A stretch of DNA of 64,000 bases from Treponema sp. (GTDB taxonomy: Bacteria; Spirochaetota; Spirochaetia; Treponematales; Treponemataceae). How positions within the stretch are numbered: position 1 is the first letter of the stretch; every line of letters begins with the position of its first letter. This document shows, in pieces, positions 8,044 through 18,849 of the stretch. The notes under the pieces were generated by a model. It was not told the origin of the DNA. It searched no databases and saw only the letters and a list, made by a program, of their open reading frames with translations. The position numbers and the translations under genes were made by a program. The DNA is taken from NCBI GenBank assembly GCA_017616165.1, contig JAFZYR010000013.1, forward strand, positions 1-64,000. Direction: 5' to 3'.

Positions 8044-8619
8044 TCAAGTAGACGACTGGTAGGTTTTGATAACTTCTTCGGCAAGGGCTGTTCGCTTAAG
8101 TCCACGGTCCATAGCCTCTTTTTCAAGATATCTGTGAGCCTCGGCTTCTGTCATCCTCAGGTTTTGAATTAAAAGAAGCTTGGCACGGTTTACAAGTCGT
8201 ATTTCTTCCATTTTATTCTTGAGCTTTACGGTCTGGCTGGAAAGAATCTGCACCTTGTACTGAACGGCAATTGCAACCTTTAGCATATTGTAAAGATAGA
8301 ACGGTTCAAAGGGCTTTGTTATTGTAAGAATACCGTAGCCTTCTACACGATAAGAAATCTCGTCAAAGTGTTCGTTTGGAACTAGAAGAAGTATAGTGGA
8401 GTAGGAATCTGCTACATTAATTGCAAATTCTGTATCATAGCCGTCACCGGAATCTGCAATTATTATATTGTAGGTTCGTTCTGTGGCAAGGCGGCGCGCT
8501 TCGTTAAAGTCACTTGTGGTAGTGAGCTCGAAAAGCGGGGCCATAAGAAAGCCTGAGATTTGAGAAATTATCTTACTGTCGCGGCTAACCAGCAGAACGC
8601 TGTGACTATCTGCATCCAT
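8044..8619 (-). CDS. ANTAR-domain antiterminator with degenerate receiver, NitR-like
   Basis: 191 residues. Residues 5-115 form a receiver-like domain, 118-140 a helix, and 134-187 an ANTAR RNA-binding domain (R-A-K-L-L-L-I-Q-N-L-R-M-T-E-A-E-A-H-R-Y-L). The usual acidic pair of a receiver is Ser12-Arg13 here; Asp56 and Lys102 (T-K-P-F) remain, so normal phosphorylation is doubtful. It starts one base after the glnA stop, as the last gene of asnB-carB(C)-pyrG-glnA. ANTAR proteins (EutV, NasR, AmiR) bind leader hairpins with A1/G4 hexaloops and block terminators; a NitR regulator of this kind lies downstream of glnA in Clostridium. Five such hairpins occur in this window, so it is the obvious candidate regulator (inference). 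Confidence 0.88.
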   Translation of the reverse strand: MDADSHSVLLVSRDSKIISQISGFLMAPLFELTTTSDFNEARRLATERTYNIIIADSGDGYDTEFAINVADSYSTILLLVPNEHFDEISYRVEGYGILTITKPFEPFYLYNMLKVAIAVQYKVQILSSQTVKLKNKMEEIRLVNRAKLLLIQNLRMTEAEAHRYLEKEAMDRGLKRTALAEEVIKTYQSST

Positions 8620-9807
8620 TTATTTTAAAAGTGCTCCTAGAACAGATTGTACAAAGCTGCTGTTAAGAGCAAGCTTTTTTGCTTCTGTAAGCGATTTAGG
8701 AAGAGTCTTAAGGTTGCAGCTCTTAGCAATTGTTTCGTCAAAAAGATTTTCCTTTACTTCTGCCGGAGGTTCCTTTTTATTTTTTATACCTTCAATGGCA
8801 GCATTAATAAGCAGGGTAAGTGCAATATACGGATTACATAAAGGATCCGGAGAACGAAGCTCAAGCCTCTGTTCATTTTTTGCAGAAGGTAATCGTATAA
8901 GGGTAGAGCGGTTTTCTTTTCCCCAGGAAATATATTCCGGTGCCTTGGAAGAGCCAAGACGGTTATAAGAATTTTCAACTGGATTAAGGAAATAGGTAAT
9001 TTCTTCTATGTGGGAAAGGATTCCTCCAAGCATATATGGCAGAAGATTATCCGCTCCGCCACGGTAAGAAATATTTATGTGCATTCCGTTACCAGCCTGA
9101 CCAGGAATTGGCTTTGGTGAGAAGTCTGCATACAGTCCGTTACTTGCTGCCTTTGTATTTACAATCCATTTAAATGTTGCAACATTGTCTGCAGCAGTAA
9201 GCGCATCGGAATAATGAAAGTCTATTTCGTTTTGACCAGGACCTTCTTCGTGGTGACTGGCCTCGGGAGTAATGCCCATCTGTTCAAGAGTAAAGCAGAT
9301 TTCGCGGCGGATGTTTTCTCCATGATCCTCCGGCGCAATGTCCATATAACCGGCTTTATCAAAGGCTTCGGAGGTTGGTTCTCCTTTTTCGTCAAGCTTG
9401 AAGAGGTAAAACTCGACTTCGGTTCCAACCATCATTTCTATTCCGCATTCTTCCTTAAGCTGGGTGCAGGCGTTCTGCAAAAGAGTACGGCTATCCTTTT
9501 CGTAAGGAGTTCTGTCCGGATTAAGGATATTGCAGAACATGCGTACTACTTTTCCTGTTGCAGGTCTCCACGGAATTATTGCAAGTGTGGATGGATCTGG
9601 CAAAAGATATAATTCAGAATTCTGAGGACCTTCAAAGCCATCTATTGCCGAAGCATCAAAGGGAATACCCTCGTTAAAGGCACGCTCCAGCTCTCCCGGC
9701 ATGATTGAAATGTTTTTTTGTTTGCCCTTTACATCAAAAAAAGCAAGGCGGATAAACTTTACGTCTTCTTCCTGAACAAAATCTAAAACTTCGTTTTTTG
9801 TATACAT
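8620..9807 (-). CDS. glnA: Glutamine synthetase type I, short form
   Basis: 395 residues, shorter than the usual ~440. It makes glutamine from glutamate, ammonia and ATP. Visible signatures: the N-terminal beta-grasp domain with F-I-R-L-A-F-F-D-V-K-G; the metal-binding G-T-E-V-E-F-Y-L-F near residue 127; A-S-H-H-E-E-G-P-G-Q-N-E-I-D near 183; the K-P-I-P-G-Q-A-G-N-G-M-H-I-N ATP-binding loop; and the R-S-T-L-I-R-L-P region. No N-L-Y-x-L-P adenylylation site is seen, so control is probably transcriptional or by feedback. It lies 23 bp after pyrG and abuts the ANTAR gene, all under the asnB leader attenuator. A second, unrelated synthetase (GlnN) is encoded at 18850. Confidence 0.93.
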   Translation of the reverse strand: MYTKNEVLDFVQEEDVKFIRLAFFDVKGKQKNISIMPGELERAFNEGIPFDASAIDGFEGPQNSELYLLPDPSTLAIIPWRPATGKVVRMFCNILNPDRTPYEKDSRTLLQNACTQLKEECGIEMMVGTEVEFYLFKLDEKGEPTSEAFDKAGYMDIAPEDHGENIRREICFTLEQMGITPEASHHEEGPGQNEIDFHYSDALTAADNVATFKWIVNTKAASNGLYADFSPKPIPGQAGNGMHINISYRGGADNLLPYMLGGILSHIEEITYFLNPVENSYNRLGSSKAPEYISWGKENRSTLIRLPSAKNEQRLELRSPDPLCNPYIALTLLINAAIEGIKNKKEPPAEVKENLFDETIAKSCNLKTLPKSLTEAKKLALNSSFVQSVLGALLK

Positions 9808-9830
9808 AAAAACCTCTTCTTAAATATATA

Positions 9831-13016
<3,186 letters not shown>

Positions 13017-13027
<11 letters not shown>

Positions 13028-14828
13028 TTTCATGTACTCCGTTTATTGCTCTTCCCGAAGGTTCATCCATGTTTTTCCAGGCTGCATCCCATTCCAGAGC
13101 CTTTGCAGTTGAACAGGCAACTCCGGCTTCGTGAGGAACACAGCGGGCGGCACTGTCGCTTGGGAAAAGGCGGCTGTAGATTTCGCGGTAATAGTATTCC
13201 TCTTTTGTTTTTGGAGGGTTTACCGGGAAGCGGTTTTCTCGGCGGGCAAACTCTGCATCGCTTACCTTTTCTTCTGTCATTTTTTTGAGGGTATCAATCC
13301 AGCTGTCGCCTACGCCGTCACTGAACTGTTCCTTCTGACGCCAGCAGATATCGGCAGGGAGCAGGTCTTCAAAGGCCTTGCGAAGGATCCATTTTTCCAT
13401 GCGCTGTTTCGGGGTCCCTGAGGCACTCGAAGGGCCCTCAAGTTTGATATTCATTTTGTCGCTTGGGTTTAACCCCATGGCAATATCAATAAAGTCTTTA
13501 TCAAGGAAAGGAACGCGGCCTTCTACACCCCAGGCCATGAGCGATTTGTTTGCACGGAGGCAGTCATAAAGATGGAGCTTGCTCATTTTGCGCACAAGCT
13601 CTTCGTGGAATTCCTGAGCGTTTGGTGCCTTGTGGAAATAAAGGTAGCCGCCAAAAAGCTCGTCACTTCCTTCGCCCGAAAGAACCATTTTGATTCCCAT
13701 TGATTTGATAACACGGGCAAGCAGGTACATTGGAGTTGAGGCACGGACTGTTGTAATGTCGTAAGTTTCGATGTGGTAGATTACATCAGGCAGGGCATCC
13801 AGAGCCTCTTGAATTGTAAAGTGAACCTCGTGATGAACAGTGCCGATATAGTCTGCGGCTTTTTTTGCTGCAATAAGATCCGGTGAACCTTCGAGTCCAA
13901 CTGCAAAGCTGTGGAGCTGCGGCCACCAGGCTGCTTCCTTGCTGTCTGTTTCAATACGCTTTTTGCTGTATTTTTGTGTAACAGCTGCAATGATAGAGGA
14001 GTCAAGGCCTCCGCTAAGAAGTACGCCGTATGGAACATCTGACATCAGCTGGGCTTTGACTGCGGCTTCAAGGCCGTTGCGAACCTTTTCGATTACGCTA
14101 GGGTTGATAACCTCGCCCTTTTCGTCAGTTGCCTTTGGTGCATTTTTAACAGCATCGTAGGTTTCCCATTCACGCTTGTACCAGCGTACAGGCTTTCCAT
14201 CGCCCGCGGTCCCTGCGGTCCCTGAGCTTGTCGAAGGGCCGGAATAGAGGAAACATCCATTCGGGAACTCTTCAATAGTCTGGCAGTCGCCTTCAAGAGC
14301 CTTGAGCTCGCTTGCAACATAATAGCGGCCTGCCTTGTCCCAGCCCTGATACAACGGAATTACACCAATTTCGTCGCGGGCAATAAGGTAAACATCGTTT
14401 TCGCTGTCGTAAAGTGCAAATGCAAAAATACCCGAAAGCTCTTCAATCATTTTTGTAAAGTCGCCGGACTCGCGGTATTTTTTATAAAGAGGAATAATAA
14501 CTTCACAGTCGCTGCCTGTGCGGAACTTATAAGAGCCTTCAAACTTGGCACGTATTTCCTTGTGATTGTAGATTTCGCCGTTTGCTGCAAGAATGATTTT
14601 TTCATCATCGCTGACGAGTGGCTGCTTACCGCTCAACGGGTCAACGATAGAAAGACGTTCATGGCTCAAAATTGCATTATTGCCGGTATAAACGCCGCTC
14701 CAGTCCGGACCGCGATGACGAATCTTTTTAGACATCTCCAGAACCTGCGCACGAAGCTCTTCCTTAAGACCCTCTGCAATTGGCGCGCTGCCACTGTTTA
14801 AGTCGAAACAACCTACGAAACCACACAT
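13017..14828 (-). CDS. asnB: Asparagine synthase (glutamine-hydrolysing)
   Basis: 603 residues. Cys2 (M-C-G-F-V-G-C-F-D) is the class II amidotransferase nucleophile, exposed once Met1 is removed, so the start is fixed. The C-terminal synthetase domain has the PP-loop S-G-G-L-D-S-S near residue 265. Two REP-like palindromes are inserted in frame: 14216-14242 encodes G-P-S-T-S-S-G, and 13411-13439 encodes L-E-G-P-S-S-A-S-G. Both fall where relatives have short loops. No Shine-Dalgarno precedes the ATG. A 35-codon leader ORF and two terminator-like hairpins lie between the attenuator and the start. First gene of the operon ending in the ANTAR regulator. Confidence 0.94.
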
Positions 14829-14839
14829 ACGCTTATCGA

Positions 14840-14889
14840 AGAAACCGTTAAAAAATCGATGAGCCGCTGCGAATCGATTTTAGGTTTCT
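14840..14889. repeat. Nested hairpin unit A in the asnB leader
   Basis: Outer arms AGAAACC (14840-14846) and GGTTTCT (14883-14889) enclose inner arms AAAATCGAT (14852-14860) and ATCGATTTT (14873-14881). In the asnB sense the inner stem is followed by a U-tract, so it looks like an intrinsic terminator just before asnB. It shares its plan (outer arm, GTT, A-tract arm, loop, T-tract arm, A, outer arm) with units at 14916 and 38396. Confidence 0.75.
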
Positions 14890-14995
14890 ACCTGCAATCG
14901 TTCATGCGGTAAATCGAAGATTCGTTAAAAAAAATTGCGAATACTTGGAGCAATTTTTTAGAATCTTCCAATTTCAAAAAATTAACAGTTCCCAT
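14888..14995 (-). CDS. Possible leader peptide upstream of asnB
   Basis: 35 codons with an excellent ribosome site (AAGGAGG, 2 bp before the ATG), beginning M-G-T-V-N-F-L-K-L-E-D. It lies between the first attenuator and asnB. Its reading frame covers the whole of hairpin unit B and stops just before unit A. It has no run of one amino acid that would indicate classical tRNA-sensing attenuation. A ribosome translating it would melt unit B, so it may couple translation to readthrough. Could also be chance; coding evidence is limited to the start context. Confidence 0.4.
   Translation of the reverse strand: MGTVNFLKLEDSKKLLQVFAIFFNESSIYRMNDCR
14916..14968. repeat. Nested hairpin unit B in the asnB leader
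   Basis: Outer arms GAAGATTC (14916-14923) and GAATCTTC (14961-14968) enclose inner arms AAAAAATTGC (14929-14938) and GCAATTTTTT (14950-14959). In the asnB RNA a run of U follows the inner stem, as in a terminator. Inside the leader ORF. Confidence 0.75.
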
Positions 14996-15012
14996 TTCCT
15001 CCTTAAAGAAAT

Positions 15013-15075
15013 AAAAAAAGAGGTCGTAGACAGTACCTCGCTTGCGCGAAATATTATCTACGACCTCTTTGCCGT
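15013..15075 (-). promoter_or_regulatory. ANTAR-type hairpin nested in an attenuator, asnB operon leader
   Basis: Read on the minus strand: stem ACGGC/GTCGT (15075-15071 with 15064-15060) closes the hexaloop AAAGAG (15070-15065; A1, G4). The competing terminator pairs AAAGAGGTCGTAGA (15070-15057) with its complement (15030-15017), then a U-tract to 15013; its tip is a small stem UUUCGC/GCGAGG with a GCAA loop. The two folds share the hexaloop and cannot coexist. Transcription should start only a few bases before the hairpin. Confidence 0.82.
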
Positions 15076-15082
15076 TAAAATA

Positions 15083-15111
15083 GTTATACTCCTTTGATGT
15101 TTTTTTGTCAA
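15083..15111 (-). promoter_or_regulatory. Promoter of the asnB-carB(C)-pyrG-glnA-ANTAR operon
   Basis: TTGACA (15111-15106), 17-bp spacer, TATAAC (15088-15083) on the minus strand. Near consensus. It overlaps the divergent promoter region of the gene at 15130. Confidence 0.8.
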
Positions 15112-15129
15112 TTATGATATAATTACTTC

Positions 15130-15570
15130 ATGACCCTTTATCACATCGTGTCATTGGTAATAATCCTCATTTTTTCCATAATCCTTAGCGTGCAGGATAT
15201 CAAACACATGGAAGTAGGGGTGTATATTCAGTGGGCTTCGATTTTCTGTGCGCTCATCTGCCATATTGTTTTTGCCCGTCACGAAATGTGGATTTTTATC
15301 ATATCAAGTATGATTCTGGGTGCAATGTACTTTTTAGTCCGCAAAATTACAAGGGGTAAGCTCGGACCCGCAGATGTATGGTTCGGTTTTTTCCAGGGAC
15401 TTTTTCTTCATCCGCTAATGCTATGGGTATGCCTTGCAATTGAAACAGTTCTGGCACTGGTTGTTGAAAATAGAAAAATAGGGCATCAGAAGTTTCCGTT
15501 TATTCCGTATATGGCTGCAGGACTTGTCGGTGCATATTTGCTTCAGGTTTTCCGGGGCACTATTTTTTAA
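15130..15570 (+). CDS. Small A24-type prepilin peptidase-like membrane protein
   Basis: 146 residues, about five hydrophobic segments, matching the catalytic core of aspartic prepilin peptidases (PilD C-terminal domain, CpaA/TadV). The two active Asp are plausible in S-V-Q-D-I-K-H (residue 23) and in G-K-L-G-P-A-D-V-W-F (near residue 82), a variant of the usual G-x-G-D. No methyltransferase domain. It would cut leader peptides of type IV pilin-like proteins, but no pilin gene is nearby. TATAAT (15118-15123) ends 6 bp before the ATG and no ribosome site is present, so the mRNA may be leaderless. The 3' end overlaps the convergent aldo/keto reductase by 11 bp. Confidence 0.7.
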   Translation: MTLYHIVSLVIILIFSIILSVQDIKHMEVGVYIQWASIFCALICHIVFARHEMWIFIISSMILGAMYFLVRKITRGKLGPADVWFGFFQGLFLHPLMLWVCLAIETVLALVVENRKIGHQKFPFIPYMAAGLVGAYLLQVFRGTIF

Positions 15571-16741
15571 GAATAAACGCCTTGGCAACTGCAATTCCAA
15601 TTTTGTAATACCACGGACGCAAAGCCTTGTCTGCCTTTTTAAGCTCCTGGCGGATAGGTATTTTTTGTGGGCAATGGGTTTCGCATTTTCCGCAGTTTAT
15701 ACACTGGCTTGCCATTGCATTCTGTTTTCGTAAGCCTACAGTCTGGGCAAATTCAAAGCGGCCCGACATTTTTCCTTCTGAATACATTTCGTTGTAGCAG
15801 CGGAAAATTGCAGGAATATCAACATTTTTAGGGCAGGGCAGGCAGTAACGGCAGGCAGTACAGTTTACCTTGAGCTTTGCATTAATTTCATTTTTGATTT
15901 TGTCGATGAATTCAAAATCCTCTTTTGTAAAGTCGCCGGCCTTTGCCTCGCTTGCGACACGACAGTTTTCCTGAATCATCTGAATAGAATTCATGCCGCT
16001 CAAAACGCAGGTTACCGCCTCCTGATTAAACAGCCATCTGAACGACCATTCAGCCGCAGACCAGCCGCGAGGATTTTCCTTTATCATTTTCTTTGCAGTT
16101 TCCGGAAGCAGATCAACGAGCTTACCGCCGCGTAAGGGCTCCATAATCAAAACAGGAATTCCCTTTTTATGGGCTTCTTCAACACCGCGACGACCTGCCT
16201 GAGCAAATTCATCAAGGTAATTATATTGAACAAGACAGATATCCCAGTCGTAATCATTAAGGATTTTCAAAAAGATTTCTGTGCTGCCGTGAAACGAAAA
16301 ACCGATATTGCGGATTGCACCGGATTTTTTCTTTTCTTCAATCCATTCAAGAATGCCAAGCTTTTTAAGATTTTCCCAGGCCGCAAGGTCTGTCAAAAAA
16401 TGCATGAAATAATAATCGATGTAATCAGTCTGCAGGCGCGAAAGCTCTTCATTAAAATAGCGGTCGATCGCCGCAGAGGTCTTTACAAGATACTGTGGAA
16501 GCTTTGTTGCAATCTTAACCTTTTCGCGCATATTGTTGCGTTTGAAAATTGTGCCAAGAGCCGCCTCGCTGCCAGAATACATGTAGGCAGTATCAAAATA
16601 ATTCACCCCGGCATTGTAAGCCTCCAGGATTTCTTTTTCTGCCTTATCAATATCAATTGCGCCCATGTTAGTTGTAAAGCGCATGCAGCCAAAGCCTAAA
16701 AGAGAAATCGGCTCTCCGTGTTTGTCGTTTCTATATTGCAT
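15560..16741 (-). CDS. Aldo/keto reductase with C-terminal 4Fe-4S domain
   Basis: 393 residues. Residues 1-275 are an aldo/keto reductase barrel with D-T-A-Y-M-Y (Asp and Tyr of the active site), the catalytic Lys in A-T-K-L-P and the His in Y-F-M-H. The C-terminal part has two cysteine clusters, C-T-A-C-R-Y-C-L-P-C-P near 296 and C-I-N-C-G-K-C-E-T-H-C-P near 343, the latter a ferredoxin-like 4Fe-4S site. Such fusions are common in anaerobes; substrates are mostly unknown. TATATT lies 6 bp before the ATG and no Shine-Dalgarno is seen. Downstream of its promoter region lie REP-like repeats shared with the amtB 3' end. Confidence 0.88.
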   Translation of the reverse strand: MQYRNDKHGEPISLLGFGCMRFTTNMGAIDIDKAEKEILEAYNAGVNYFDTAYMYSGSEAALGTIFKRNNMREKVKIATKLPQYLVKTSAAIDRYFNEELSRLQTDYIDYYFMHFLTDLAAWENLKKLGILEWIEEKKKSGAIRNIGFSFHGSTEIFLKILNDYDWDICLVQYNYLDEFAQAGRRGVEEAHKKGIPVLIMEPLRGGKLVDLLPETAKKMIKENPRGWSAAEWSFRWLFNQEAVTCVLSGMNSIQMIQENCRVASEAKAGDFTKEDFEFIDKIKNEINAKLKVNCTACRYCLPCPKNVDIPAIFRCYNEMYSEGKMSGRFEFAQTVGLRKQNAMASQCINCGKCETHCPQKIPIRQELKKADKALRPWYYKIGIAVAKAFILKK

Positions 16742-16854
16742 ACGTTAAATATAACATTGATTTTTAAATAACTGTAGTAATTTTTTGTTATCCAAGTAAG
16801 AGAGAGGAGCCCCTCCCTACGGCCGCACGGGCTGAGGCCAGGGGGAAGGCTTTC

Positions 16855-16940
16855 CCCCCTTCGAGAGCCTCAGGGACCCCATCTCATTTCAGGGGACCCG
16901 CTTTATTACAGGGCCCTTCGACAAGCTCAGGGACCCCGGG
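16855..16940. repeat. REP-like palindromes, CCCTTCGA...CTCAGGGACC family
   Basis: One copy at 16855-16880 and one at 16911-16940, with a partial copy between (TCAGGGGACCC). They fill the gap between amtB and the divergent reductase, immediately after the amtB stop codon. The preceding 16801-16855 stretch is unusually GC-rich and also palindromic. Confidence 0.85.
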
Positions 16941-16946
16941 TATTAT

Positions 16947-18620
16947 TTAGTCCTGAAGGGCTTCGTAACCTTCTTCGCCGGTACGAACCTTAACAACATT
17001 CTGAACATCGTATACGAAAATCTTTCCATCGCCGATGTGGCCGGTGTAAAGAACTTCCTTGGCGGCTGTAACAACAAGGTCTACAGGAACTTCGCTTACA
17101 ACGATGTCTACCTTAATCTTTGGCAGTAATGTCATATCCATTTCAACACCACGATACTTCTGGGTGTTTCCATGCTGAACACCGCAGCCAAGTACGTTTG
17201 TAACTGTCATACCTGTTACGTTGATGTCGTTCATGGCAGCCTTGAGCTCGTCGAACTTGCTCTGGCGGGTAATGATAGAAACCATGTGGAACTTTGCATC
17301 CGGGCGAGAAGTAGCCTTGGCAACTGGAACTGCCTTTTCAACCGGAACTGTACCATCGGCATCGCCGGCAGCAGCACCACCAAGAACCTGTGGAGCCATG
17401 ATAAAGCCTGCGTAGCTTGAATCAATTCCGTGCTCAAGCTTATCAAGTCCGACAATTTCTTCTTCGCGGCTGGCACGCAAACCGTGGAGCTTCTTAATCA
17501 AGGTAAAGGTGATGATCATACAAACTGTTGTCCAGGCAACAATTGAAACTTCACCCAGAGCCTGAATGCCAAGGTGATGAAAACCGCCGCCGTAGAACAA
17601 ACCGCTTTCAACGTTGAATAAACCGTCGCTCAAAGTACCCCAGATACCGTTTGCAAGGTGAACTGCAACTGCACCAACCGGGTCATCAATGTGGAGCTTA
17701 AGGTCAAGGAACTCTACAACGATTACAACTATAATACCTGCAACAATACCGATTATGCTTGCACCAAGTGCGTCTACTGTAGCACAAGTTGGTGTAATTG
17801 CAACAAGACCTGCAAGCGAAGCGTTGAGTGTCATGGAAACATCAGGCTTACCGTTTTTTACCCATGTAAAGATCATTGTTGTACAACATGCAACTGCAGG
17901 AGCAATTGTTGTTGTTGTGAATACTGCAGCAAGACCTCCAACTCCAAGAAGCTGTGTACAGGCAGCACCGTTGAAGCCGTACCATCCGAACCAGAGGATG
18001 AATGTACCAAGTGCACCAAGTGTCAAAGAGTGACCAGGAATAGCATGTACCTTTGTTACCTTTCCGTTTTCGTCGCGGTCATACTTTCCGATACGTGGGC
18101 CAAGGAAAATAGCACCAATCAAGGCAGCAGTACCACCAACTGAGTGGATTGCAGCACCTCCGGCAAAGTCAACGAAACCAAGCTGAACAAGCCAACCCTG
18201 ACTGTTCCAAACCCATCCTGCTTCGATAGGATATACAACTGCAGAAATTACTGCAGAATAAATACAGTATGCGCTGAACTTTGTACGCTCTGCCATTGAA
18301 CCGGAAACGATTGTTGCGGCTGTGGCACAGAATACTAAGTTGAATACAAAGCTTGACCAGTCAAGCTCTGCAAAGTTTGTGAACAGCTGCAGATTTGGTT
18401 TACCTATAAAACCAAAGAAATAGTTTTCGCTCATCATCAAGCCAAAGCCAAGCAGCATGAACATAGGGGTTCCGATACAGAAATCCATCAAGTTTTTCAT
18501 GATAATATTTCCTGCATTTTTTGCCCTTGTAAATCCTGTTTCAACCATTGCGAATCCGCACTGCATAAAGAATACCAGCGCAGCGCCAATCAAAAACCAA
18601 ACACTCCAAACTTCACTCAT
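16947..18620 (-). CDS. amtB: Ammonium transporter fused to a PII signalling domain
   Basis: 557 residues. Residues 1-395 are an Amt channel with about eleven membrane segments; F-A-G-G-A-A-I-H-S-V-G-G and the second conserved His in V-A-V-H-L-A-N-G mark the twin-His pore. After an Ala/Pro-rich linker, about residues 445-550 form a PII (GlnB/GlnK) domain with the B-loop G-H-I-G-D-G-K-I-F-V and C-loop R-T-G-E-E-G for ATP/2-oxoglutarate. The T-loop reads K-Y-R-G-V-E-M, so the Tyr that is uridylylated in enterobacterial PII (second Y of Y-R-G-A-E-Y) is Met. The fused PII can presumably plug its own channel. It has its own AAAGAN attenuator. Confidence 0.93.
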   Translation of the reverse strand: MSEVWSVWFLIGAALVFFMQCGFAMVETGFTRAKNAGNIIMKNLMDFCIGTPMFMLLGFGLMMSENYFFGFIGKPNLQLFTNFAELDWSSFVFNLVFCATAATIVSGSMAERTKFSAYCIYSAVISAVVYPIEAGWVWNSQGWLVQLGFVDFAGGAAIHSVGGTAALIGAIFLGPRIGKYDRDENGKVTKVHAIPGHSLTLGALGTFILWFGWYGFNGAACTQLLGVGGLAAVFTTTTIAPAVACCTTMIFTWVKNGKPDVSMTLNASLAGLVAITPTCATVDALGASIIGIVAGIIVVIVVEFLDLKLHIDDPVGAVAVHLANGIWGTLSDGLFNVESGLFYGGGFHHLGIQALGEVSIVAWTTVCMIITFTLIKKLHGLRASREEEIVGLDKLEHGIDSSYAGFIMAPQVLGGAAAGDADGTVPVEKAVPVAKATSRPDAKFHMVSIITRQSKFDELKAAMNDINVTGMTVTNVLGCGVQHGNTQKYRGVEMDMTLLPKIKVDIVVSEVPVDLVVTAAKEVLYTGHIGDGKIFVYDVQNVVKVRTGEEGYEALQD

Positions 18621-18660
18621 AATATTTCTCCTTTCCGGGCATGAGAAAATCCCGAATTAC

Positions 18661-18720
18661 AAAAAAAAGAGCCGTAGAATCATTACTCATACAAGTAATT
18701 TTCTACGGCTTCTTTGCCAT
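18661..18720 (-). promoter_or_regulatory. ANTAR-type hairpin nested in an attenuator, amtB leader
   Basis: Minus strand: stem ATGGC/GCCGT (18720-18716 with 18709-18705) closes hexaloop AAAGAA (18715-18710). The terminator pairs AAAGAAGCCGTAGAA (18715-18701; one bulged A) with the complement at 18680-18664 and ends in U8. The stem differs from the asnB stem at two positions yet still pairs. The promoter is less clear than at the other leaders: TAAAAT at 18732-18727 is correctly placed but lacks a good -35. Confidence 0.8.
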
Positions 18721-18734
18721 TATTATATTTTATG

Positions 18735-18833
18735 GGTTGAACTGCACCCAAGGGGTGTCAGTTCGAACCTGGTTTACAAGGTGCGCAAGCATCCTTGTAT
18801 ATTTGCGTTATACTGCAACCGCGAAAGCGGTTG
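18735..18833. other. Three strong consecutive stem-loops between glnN and the amtB leader
   Basis: Arms: 18735-18749 with 18753-18769 (15-bp near-perfect inverted repeat); 18776-18784 with 18789-18798 (loop GCAA); 18816-18822 with 18827-18833 (loop GAAA). On the plus strand two of the loops are GNRA tetraloops, which hints at a structured RNA on that strand. The first repeat also covers the expected -35 region of amtB. None has a clear U-tract. Confidence 0.6.
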
Positions 18834-18849
18834 TCAGCATGAGCGCTTT

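Noticed and set aside
18722-18760. Sigma-54 promoter for amtB
   Set aside because: No GG...GC pair at -24/-12 spacing; the nearest sequence lacks TTGC at the right distance.
18751-18798. tRNA-like T-arm (GTTCGAAC) upstream of amtB
   Set aside because: A 5-bp arm can be drawn, but no matching acceptor, D or anticodon arm exists; the sequence belongs to an inverted repeat.
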